From DATIJJ01 sp039936115 (GTDB taxonomy: Bacteria > Pseudomonadota > Gammaproteobacteria > DSM-16500), in the NCBI GenBank assembly GCA_039936115.1, contig JBDTIZ010000257.1:1-12424 (forward strand): a stretch of 12,424 bases of DNA, given 5' to 3'. The stretch's first letter is position 1; each line of letters opens with the position of its first letter. Both the position numbers and the translations under genes were made by a program. The notes beneath the pieces were generated by a model. It had not been told where the DNA came from. It searched no databases and saw only the letters and a list, made by a program, of their open reading frames with translations. This document shows, one piece after another, positions 1 through 7,100 of this stretch.

Positions 1-173
1 AATAGAGCCGAATAGTGTATCACCCAACGATTTATGGTTGAATGGTCTACTTGAATACCACGTTCTAACATCATTTCTTCAATATCACGATAGCTTAGCG
101 AATAAGATAAGTACCAACGAACAACCAGTAAAATAATTTCTCTTTCGAAATGCCTCTATTTAAAACTTATCAT
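1..173 (-). pseudogene. IS6-family transposase N-terminus, in-frame stop at codon 6, partial
   Basis: Read on the minus strand from the ATG at 173-171, the frame gives MISFK, then a TAG at 158-156, then RHFEREIILLVVRWYL and onward through SLSYRDIEEMM and VDHSTINRWV to the window edge. These are hallmark N-terminal blocks of IS6-family transposases: a helix-turn-helix-like segment ahead of the DDE catalytic core, which lies outside the window. Family members commonly read FKGRHF or similar here, so the TAG seems to replace a sense codon, probably Gly. No good ATG or GTG start follows the stop before the conserved region, so I call it a nonsense-mutated copy. Readthrough or a rare start codon (ATT, CTG) cannot be excluded. 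The transposase would act in the cytoplasm on the element's inverted repeats. Confidence 0.75.
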
Positions 174-223
174 TTTCTATAACCTGATTATTTTTAGAGG
201 CGGGATTTTAGCAAATTAATGGT

Positions 224-238
224 TTTTGCGACAGAACC
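224..238 (-). repeat. Terminal inverted repeat of the IS6-family element
   Basis: Read on the minus strand, the sequence is GGTTCTGTCGCAAAA. It begins with the GG(T/C)TCTGT(T/C)GCAAA-type end typical of the IS6 family and sits about 50 bp upstream of the transposase ATG. The partner repeat is outside the window. Confidence 0.8.
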
Positions 239-344
239 ACATTATGTCATACGATCTATGGATCAATTACCTGCGATATTAGAAAAAATTGATCTCCAGC
301 TTGCTGCTGAAACAGTGCCTGCCATTAAAAGAACGGTTAGGTAG
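239..344 (+). pseudogene. 3' remnant of a gene truncated by the IS6 element
   Basis: Immediately right of the inverted repeat, one plus-strand frame stays open from the IS boundary to a TAG at 342-344. It encodes about 34 residues beginning HYVIRSMDQLPAILEKIDLQ. The frame extends into the IS inverted repeat (an ATG at 219 reads through it), which is what a host gene cut by an insertion would show. The V-x-S-x-(D/E)-x-L-P-x-x-L pattern resembles the last helix of von Willebrand factor A-type proteins such as NorD/CoxE relatives, but the piece is too short to assign. It has no recognisable start or ribosome-binding site of its own. The alternative is chance open frame in non-coding DNA. Confidence 0.4.
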
Positions 345-455
345 AAAATGCAAGAGATCAATTCAAAACTTAGAGCCTTATTTATGATAAAATAAATTGA
401 GTCAGGTTATGATTGATGGGTAGTTTGAGCTCTACTAATTGATGGAGTATTTGCT

Positions 456-818
456 ATGAAAAACATACTACTTGCTGCGGGCATATTAGTTGCATTAGCC
501 TCAACACCTTATAGTTTTGCACAACCTGAAACTAGCGATAAAATACTAGGATCACTAACTAATTGGCTATCGAAAGATTCAACAGACCTTGTTAGTATTC
601 AAAATGGCACGGGCATTCATCTTGTCATCACAATTACTGTGAATCGAGGTGGAGCAGGTGTGAGTGTAAAGAATTGTGGAACGACAACACATATAGATGC
701 AGGCAGTTCTACAATTTGTTCGACGAATGATGCAATCAATCCAGTTACCCTGAGTTCCGAAAGCGGAACATCACCCGCTACTGGTACCTATCTTGTAAAG
801 ACAGTCACAGCACCGTAA
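456..818 (+). CDS. Small secreted protein of unknown function
   Basis: A 120-residue protein with a clear Sec signal peptide: Lys2, a hydrophobic core at about residues 4-16, and a likely cleavage after SFA at residue 22. The mature part is about 98 residues. It is rich in Thr, Ser, Gly and Val with alternating hydrophobic strands (IHLVITITV at 54-62), suggesting a small beta-sandwich fold. Two cysteines, Cys74 and Cys88, could form a disulfide in the periplasm or outside the cell. The ATG at 456 is preceded by GGAG at 444-447, a good ribosome-binding site. There is no lipobox and no transmembrane segment after the signal. The DUF2062 gene starts 36 bp downstream on the same strand, so the two may share a transcript. 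I do not recognise the family and propose no function. Confidence 0.75.
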   Translation: MKNILLAAGILVALASTPYSFAQPETSDKILGSLTNWLSKDSTDLVSIQNGTGIHLVITITVNRGGAGVSVKNCGTTTHIDAGSSTICSTNDAINPVTLSSESGTSPATGTYLVKTVTAP

Positions 819-854
819 TACGAAATGTTAGTTGAGTCAGGATAGGAAAATAAA

Positions 855-1400
855 ATGAGTTTTTTAACTGGGATCAAAAAACATTTACCTACGCGTCGTA
901 AGATTCAAAAATCAATCCCGGGTAATATAAAGACAATTCGTAAGCCAGCATTATGGTGTTTCGAATGCGATTGTGTCGCACGCGGTGTTGCAGTTGGTTT
1001 ATTTGTGGCATTTCTACCCATTCCGTTCCAAATGCTAATTGCCGTTCTTTTAGCGATTATCAGCCGAGCAAATTTACCAATTGCTGTTGCACTGACGTGG
1101 GTCAGTAATCCTTTAACATTTGGACCATTCACGTATTTAACTTATTTTGTTGGAACATTAATAACTGGTGAAAATGTTGCAACCATATCAATACAAGATA
1201 TTCCATGGAGCTTTCATAATATTTCTACGTTATGGACTACATTTGTAACCTGGCTATCTCAATTTGGAAAAGTCTTTTTCATTGGTTTACCTTTTGTAGC
1301 GATAGGTTCTGCAATTATAGGTTATCTTGTGATTATTATTTGCTGGCAGAGCAATACATTGCTTCGTGCATGGTATAAAAGAAAAAAATCACGTAAGTAA
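855..1400 (+). CDS. DUF2062 domain-containing inner-membrane protein
   Basis: The 181-residue product matches the DUF2062 pattern: an Arg-Gly-x-Ala-x-Gly-Leu-Phe helix (residues 43-50), a short LPIPFQ turn (54-59), a second hydrophobic helix ending in SRANLP (70-75), and a TWVSNPLTFGPF segment (81-92) with the conserved Asn-Pro. A further membrane helix covers about 140-165. The N-terminus is basic (KKHLPTRRKIQK) and so is the C-terminus (RAWYKRKKSRK), consistent with both being cytoplasmic. The biochemical role of DUF2062 proteins is not established; they are common small inner-membrane proteins in proteobacteria. The ATG at 855 follows AGGA at 844-847. The length is normal for the family and nothing looks damaged. 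No clear Rho-independent terminator follows. Confidence 0.9.
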   Translation: MSFLTGIKKHLPTRRKIQKSIPGNIKTIRKPALWCFECDCVARGVAVGLFVAFLPIPFQMLIAVLLAIISRANLPIAVALTWVSNPLTFGPFTYLTYFVGTLITGENVATISIQDIPWSFHNISTLWTTFVTWLSQFGKVFFIGLPFVAIGSAIIGYLVIIICWQSNTLLRAWYKRKKSRK

Positions 1401-1541
1401 GAAAACTCCTTTTTCGATAACTCCCTTGTACTCATAGAACGAAAGCGCGGATTTTTTTTGATCGGTTTATCGTAAGTTACTGATAATTGTAGCTTGTTAG
1501 TTGAAGTGACTGGCGTAAGAAAACAATGATTAAGTCAGATT

Positions 1542-1550
1542 TGTTATACT
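1542..1550 (+). promoter_or_regulatory. Extended -10 promoter for the methyltransferase gene
   Basis: TGtTATACT is a perfect extended -10 (TG-n-TATACT), 38 bp upstream of the preferred ATG at 1589. There is no good -35 hexamer at 16-18 bp spacing, which extended -10 promoters can tolerate. The predicted transcript would begin near 1557 with a short leader. Confidence 0.5.
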
Positions 1551-1577
1551 TAAAGTAGTTAACATTCGTTTAAAAAC

Positions 1578-1582
1578 GAGGA
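1578..1582 (+). promoter_or_regulatory. Ribosome-binding site that decides the methyltransferase start
   Basis: GAGGA directly abuts the ATG at 1583 but lies 6 nt before the ATG at 1589. The next large gene uses the same GAGGA-6 nt-ATG arrangement (4155-4166), so the 1589 ATG, two codons in, is the better start. Confidence 0.65.
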
Positions 1583-1588
1583 ATGGTA

Positions 1589-3970
1589 ATGTCAAACATA
1601 AGGTTATCACTAATAGGCGAGGCTTTCGATCCGTTCAGCATCATTCGTTCTGAGCTTCAAAAGAATAAATTCATTACATACAATGAATTGAGTCATGGCT
1701 CATTCATTCAATCAGTTGATGATCTTCTAAAAATTGAAGCTATTGGAACATTCGCTGCGATAGAATATTGCCGTCAAGCCCTACAAACCACCCGAATTAA
1801 TGAACTTCTGCGCGTTAGCGGAAATGAAAGAATCATAGATCGAATTCTAAAAACAAACGTTATTGCAAGATTAAGACATGATGTCCTTGCAGGAAATATG
1901 GAATATTTCAATTCATTTTCTAGTCTAGGAATTATTTTTGGTATTATCAATAGCGCTAGTAAGCGCTATGTTTATGAATGTGTCTTACGTCATCAGCTTA
2001 TAAAAAATTTGGAGGATTTGAAATACTTGCTAGTCAAGTATCCTTATATTGTCCCTGCATTACTGCAAAATCCTACTGTCTCTTCTTGCATAAAAACATT
2101 TGATGAAGCTTATTATCTAGTGACACATTTTCCCAAGCTAGAGCTTCAATCATTATCAATTATGATGAGTAAAATTGAAAATAAACAGCAATTAATAAAA
2201 ATGGCCGCGATTAACCTAAATTTAGTAGAAACCTTATTAAAAAATGCACGACTTAGAATGATGGCAGAAGGTATCCCTGATTTTTACCAGAAAATTGCTT
2301 TAGAAAACTTAATCTATAACGAGCATTTAGCCAGCTCTGTTGTGCCTGAAACAAGATCAGCTAATCTCGCTTATTTAGATTTAACCACTTCAAAATCACT
2401 AGAGCATAAACATAAAAAAGAAAAACCAATAGAACACGAACCAAGGAATCTAGCAACAAAACAAATAACACGAATATTTCCGACGTTAAAAAGTTATGTT
2501 GATAACATGATGTTTGGCCCTTCAGGTTATTACGAAACTGGCAGTGTCAAGTTCCTAAACCATTTCACAACTTTTGCCACAGGCCCTGCAGTCGCTGAAG
2601 GATTCGCAGCTGCATTTGCTGAACAGTTATTTCATCGGTGGAAAAAACAAATTGAAGGTGATGCTTCGTTGAGAGATAAACCATTTAATGTGCTTGAATG
2701 TGGTGCTGGCAATGGTTTGCTATGCAAAAATATTTTGAGTGTCATAAAAAAAATGAGTGAAATGGGACCAAAAGAGACTATAGAAGACTGGAAATGCTTA
2801 TATAAAAACATCCGTTATCATATCATTGAAAGGTCGACTGAATTGGTAATACAACAGAAAAAAACTGTTTTAGGTGAGAATTACACAAAAAATCCTGACA
2901 AGGACTTCGCAGATAAAGTGGTATTTCTGCAAAAAGATGCCAGAAAATTACGTGAAGCATTCACAGAATTAGAACAAGAACAAAAAAAAGAAATTCGTAT
3001 GTCTATGGTCATATCAAACGAATTACTGGATGTATTACCACCTCAAAAGTTAGTAAGAGCAAGTAATGGTTCGATTAATGTGGGATTAGTTACCCCTGCC
3101 ATTTCACATCGATTTCTCGAAGAATTTGCACGGGAAAACAAGCTAGTAATAAACATTGATAAATTGCTTATAAAATCCAAGCAATACAAAGCACTTCTTA
3201 ATTTACATAATCCAGATGCAACTATTCCATTTCCAGATGACCATATTCTTTTATCAGCAAAAGATTTTCTAAAACTGCATCAACTGGTTGCAACAAAACC
3301 GAAATATAATGACGTAAAGGTTTTTTCATTTGGAGAAATAGATGTTCCAAGTACTTATTTTCCAGAAGTAATGGATTTCATTAAACGGCATCCAAATTTT
3401 GTTTCTAGTATGCAAGTAGGTGATAAACGTTATGCAAACGTGGGTGTTCGCGATTATTTACAAAATGTGACACAGGTATTAATGCCTGGCGGTGAAGTGA
3501 TTAGTGTAGATTATGGCAATAATGATATGCAAATAAATAATTATTTAAGAACCTATTTGAATAACTTAGTTGAGATGGATGACGCTATATTTTTGCAACC
3601 AGGAAAGAGAGATATTACTTACGATGTTAATTTTACAACAGTCGCGGAAGATGGAAAAATTCTAGGTTTACAGCCTATATTTTTTGGTAATCAATCTCAA
3701 ATGTTAGCTCATAGGGCAGACTTTGAAAAAGCCGGTGTGCCTGCTGAAAAAATAAGTAACTTTTTAAACAAGCAAAACGACTTTCGTTTTATATTACAGT
3801 CGTATACGGGAAAACCATTAGAAGAGAAAATGCAACAGACAAGCGGCCGATTCTTTGGTGAATCTTCCCCAGTGACCCGAGGCCAGTTATTTGGAATACA
3901 AAAAAGCTTGATTAGCGAAACAGGTAAACAGAAACATAGTCCTAAAAAGCCTAATAATAGCATGCGATAA
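1589..3970 (+). CDS. MidA/NDUFAF7-type SAM-dependent methyltransferase with N-terminal helical-repeat region
   Basis: A 793-residue protein (numbered from the 1589 ATG). From about residue 290 it follows the Methyltransf_28 family (COG1565): YVDNMMFGPSGYY (303-315) with HFTTFATGPAVAEGF (325-339), the SAM-binding glycine loop ECGAGNG (370-376), IIERSTEL (412-419) with the acidic residue expected to bind the SAM ribose, SNELLDVLP (476-484), and GGEVISVDYG (634-643). The mitochondrial member NDUFAF7 dimethylates an arginine of the complex I subunit NDUFS2; bacterial substrates are unclear. Typical bacterial members are about 350-400 residues. Here about 285 extra N-terminal residues are alpha-helical, with three 28-30-residue repeats at 138-223, and a long insertion lies between 490 and 610. 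The C-terminal tail is basic. There is no signal peptide or membrane segment. An effector or host-directed role is possible but unproven. Confidence 0.85.
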   Translation: MSNIRLSLIGEAFDPFSIIRSELQKNKFITYNELSHGSFIQSVDDLLKIEAIGTFAAIEYCRQALQTTRINELLRVSGNERIIDRILKTNVIARLRHDVLAGNMEYFNSFSSLGIIFGIINSASKRYVYECVLRHQLIKNLEDLKYLLVKYPYIVPALLQNPTVSSCIKTFDEAYYLVTHFPKLELQSLSIMMSKIENKQQLIKMAAINLNLVETLLKNARLRMMAEGIPDFYQKIALENLIYNEHLASSVVPETRSANLAYLDLTTSKSLEHKHKKEKPIEHEPRNLATKQITRIFPTLKSYVDNMMFGPSGYYETGSVKFLNHFTTFATGPAVAEGFAAAFAEQLFHRWKKQIEGDASLRDKPFNVLECGAGNGLLCKNILSVIKKMSEMGPKETIEDWKCLYKNIRYHIIERSTELVIQQKKTVLGENYTKNPDKDFADKVVFLQKDARKLREAFTELEQEQKKEIRMSMVISNELLDVLPPQKLVRASNGSINVGLVTPAISHRFLEEFARENKLVINIDKLLIKSKQYKALLNLHNPDATIPFPDDHILLSAKDFLKLHQLVATKPKYNDVKVFSFGEIDVPSTYFPEVMDFIKRHPNFVSSMQVGDKRYANVGVRDYLQNVTQVLMPGGEVISVDYGNNDMQINNYLRTYLNNLVEMDDAIFLQPGKRDITYDVNFTTVAEDGKILGLQPIFFGNQSQMLAHRADFEKAGVPAEKISNFLNKQNDFRFILQSYTGKPLEEKMQQTSGRFFGESSPVTRGQLFGIQKSLISETGKQKHSPKKPNNSMR
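2000..2257 (+). repeat. Three tandem 28-30-codon helical repeats within the methyltransferase gene
   Basis: Residues 138-167, 168-195 and 196-223 each begin I-(K/E)-(N/T)-x-(E/D/Q)-(D/E/Q) and continue with a hydrophobic helix, a short turn (KYPYI, HFPKL, INLNL) and a second Leu-rich helix. The similarity is at protein level only, so the duplication is old. The helix-(F/Y)P-helix pattern is reminiscent of mTERF-like solenoid motifs, but I cannot assign it. Confidence 0.5.
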
Positions 3971-4117
3971 CAGGTTAAGCATTTTATCTTCGATACTGAT
4001 TCTCTCTTCTAAAATTATCTTTCACCGCGGGTTTCCATAAATCGCCCAACTGTTTTTGCAATCATTAATCTAGAATGGCATACACTTTGATATAAGATTT
4101 CCTTAAGAATACATACC

Positions 4118-4123
4118 TATAAT
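4118..4123 (+). promoter_or_regulatory. Candidate -10 box for the 1510-residue gene
   Basis: A consensus TATAAT lies 42 bp upstream of the ATG at 4166. No convincing -35 sits at 16-18 bp; a TTGATA at 4087-4092 is 25 bp away, too far. The 195-bp spacer after the previous stop and this hexamer suggest that the gene has its own promoter. Confidence 0.4.
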
Positions 4124-4165
4124 CAGCACTATCAAAGAATAAGAACGTTAAATTGAGGAACGAAG

Positions 4166-7100
4166 ATGCTCAGAAAACTTAAAGACAAGTTGAATGGAAA
4201 AAGTTCTAATAATCAAATAGCTAATAACGATTTATCTACTACTGAATCTCTGAGCAGGACAAGCGATAGTCATTCTAGTTCGGAAGAAAAAACCACTGAC
4301 AGCAAAAAAAAACCAAGCCTACTCTCGATCGGATACCATTTGTTCAAATTACGGGACGAGCTTACAACCAATAGTAGTTCTTCATTCGACCAACTCAAAA
4401 ATGTAATATCGGTTTGGACGAAGTTTGTTGAAGACGAATTAATGGAAGTCATTGAGTGGATTGGTGATGCGCTGAATGATATGAATGATCCAGTGGGTAA
4501 TAACAATTCGGTCAATTTGAATAATGTTTGGAGCAAATTTACTGACTCAATGAAATCAGTTCAACATAAGATGAAATTCTTGTCTGATGAATTTAAAAGT
4601 AAAAAACCCGAGGGTGAAAGAATTGCAATAGCAATCAATGACGTACTGCAACAAATACCGGAATTGTTTGTTTCATTTAATGACTTAGGTCTGCCAACCC
4701 GATTGGCAAATCTATTACATCATGATACTAGTGATAAGGAACAAGGCGATGATCAAGAAGAAGAAAAAGAGGTAAAAGTACTTAAGCGGCTTTCTAAATT
4801 ATTATCTACGCAAGTTGATCGAGTATTAACACCTGGCATTAAACAAGAGTTAACTCTGTTCTTTTCAACTGCTGAATCATTTTCTAATTTATCACCAATG
4901 GCACAAGATAGTATTTTAATAGCAGAGCATGCTCACAATAAAATGTTTCGTGATTTATTTTTATGGATGGATAAAATCGGAATTCAGTTTGCAATTCAAG
5001 AAGGTTCCGTTTCAACTAGAGAGGTTGAATTTCTTTCGAATATTTCATTACGAGATATTTGTGAAAAATTTACCTCGCATTACCAAGCTTGCTTAAGTGC
5101 AGCAAATTATTCTTTAGAATTTGAGGAATTTTATCCTTACGATAATTCTATCACAGAGCAACGTGAGGAAATCCTTGCTAAAATTACTCAAGATGAGAAC
5201 AATGAAAACAAGAATGACGCTGCTCAAACAGCTAATTTAGCCGCGCAAAAAGCACGTGTCCGGAGTCGTTTAGATCTTGCTAGAAATCGGCAAGGCCTAC
5301 AAGTGGATAATTTGAACGAGCAGAAAAGCATCGAGGACATTCTTGAAACTGAATGGTCGAAAATAAAAAGCAAAATACTTAAGATCCTTCAAGATAAAAA
5401 TCAGGAGCTGGAAAAAAAAGATAAAAAAAATACAAAAAGTAAGACAGTCATATTACTAAAACGGTACATAGTTGAGCTGAATAGTGGAATCAATCTAGAT
5501 ACTTTTTTCAAACAAATACAACTTCAATCAACCGCTGATCAGCTCATTATAAATAAACCGAAACTTAAAAGTACCATAGAAAAAATTAAAGACGTTTATC
5601 TAGATGCAAAAAAATCGATACAGCGTAAACATGATAATTTAATTGCACAAAGAGAGAAAGTAAAAGCGTCAAACCACAAAGCAAATACAATTGCTAAAGT
5701 AAAGCCAACTAAGCCAAAACAGCACATTGATGCAGTCAGAAAATCAGAAGAGCTAGCACTGGTAGAATTGAGAAAAAGAATTGTACCAGATGGAATACAC
5801 CATATTAGTTCATTAGCAGGACGATTTCTCGGTGGTAGTTCTGATTCTAAAACTGCAGACCCACACCATTTAGAAAAAACCTTACAGCAATGGGAAAACG
5901 TGGTTAAAGCGATTTTAGATGACAGTATCCATGATGCCTATTTCCAAAGACCTGTGTCTATACCACAAGAAAAAACACCTTCTGAGCGTAAAACGGATGA
6001 AATTAAGCGAGATATTACTGTTGAAGCTAAAGATGATAAAGACGAGCAAGAGCATGATGATTTGTTTTTTCTCCAAACAGCTATAAAACCATCGAAAACT
6101 AATATTCTAAATATCCCTATCCCTACAGATGGCAGAGCTTATGTTTTAGTACGAACACCGGTTAAATCTGTTATAAATGTCAGAAAATCTCACCAAGAGT
6201 TTGAGTCATTGGCACAGATAGATCAGAAATATAATGAATGTCTTTTTTATATCGATAAGCAAAAGAACATCTGTTTGTTACTCAAAAATGTCCGCGGAAA
6301 TCTACTTCAAGAATTTAAACAACGGGTGAAGTCGGAAGAATTAACAAATGATGATCCTAGAGCATTAACTTCAAGTGAAGCAGATGATATTTGTAAAATC
6401 ACGGGCCATGTTATAAATACTCCTTGGGTACAATACCTAGGAAGTAGCTTTGCCAATCTTAAATTGATCGCGCAGTCAGCTAATATTATTTTACATTCAG
6501 CACAAGCAGAAACACCGCTGCTAAATATGTATAGAGTTGTAGATCAAGCAAATAAAGCTGTAGCGACAACTATCCAATTTACTGATACGGTTGCAAAATT
6601 ATTGAGTGATCCATTCGTCAACCAGTTATCCTCTTTTGCAGGGGTTAAAAAACTTGCTCTAGCTAAGTTAGATGAATTGGATAGAAAGCAGCTGCAGCAA
6701 CATTTATCCCAGTTATTTTCACTGAATCAAGACGAGCCACAAGTGAATTTACCTGATCAAAATGGTCTGACAGTCATGCTGAATCGTTTGGTGCAGATAC
6801 ATAATAAGGCAGTGGAATTTCACCATCGTGAACCGAACACATCACTAAATGAAGTCGTTAATAATCTTGAGATTATACTACCTGAACTCAAAGCATTAAA
6901 TAGTGACCGACTAAAACCAGCGGGAACATTAAAAAAAGTCAGTATGTTGCTAGCGAATCTAGGTGTCATTTCACGTCTATTTAAAAAATTGCCTGATGCT
7001 ATTGCATCTTTAAAAAATATTTCTATGACATTCTCATTGGAGATGCTGCGCGAGTTTAATTTATTATTGCGCGATTTCACATTGTTACTGGATAAATTAG

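Larger units (their letters stand above)
1..238 (-). mobile_element. IS6-family insertion sequence, 5' end only (runs off the left edge)
   Basis: This is the transposase-proximal end of an IS6/IS26-type element read on the minus strand. It ends at 238 with a terminal inverted repeat and carries the start of a DDE transposase about 65 bp inside, the usual layout for IS6 elements. The rest of the element lies left of the window. IS6 elements typically duplicate 8 bp of target, so 239-246 (acattatg) should recur beyond the other end if the insertion is intact. The element appears to have cut into the small gene remnant on its right. Confidence 0.85.

Noticed and set aside
219..344. Independent 41-codon gene starting at the ATG at 219
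   Set aside because: Its first seven codons are made of IS inverted-repeat DNA and it has no ribosome-binding site. A truncated gene remnant explains it better.
397..841. Repeated 10-mer TTGAGTCAGG upstream of both the secreted-protein gene and the DUF2062 gene (397-406 and 832-841)
   Set aside because: Only ten bases match, the flanks differ, and position relative to the starts is not the same, so it may be chance.
1435..1465. Terminator after the DUF2062 gene (GCGCGG then eight T)
   Set aside because: The T-run is present, but I could not form a stable stem in front of it.
1549..1574. TTAA repeats near the methyltransferase promoter as a PmrA box (effector regulator of Legionella/Coxiella)
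   Set aside because: The TTAA elements are 9-10 bp apart start to start and lie downstream of the -10 box. This does not fit the spacing or position of a PmrA site, and the DNA is AT-rich.
3900..3970. C-terminal type IV secretion signal on the methyltransferase
   Set aside because: The tail is basic (GKQKHSPKKPNNSMR) and has no glutamate-rich E-block. The tail of the 1510-residue protein also lacks one, so I do not claim either as an effector on this basis.
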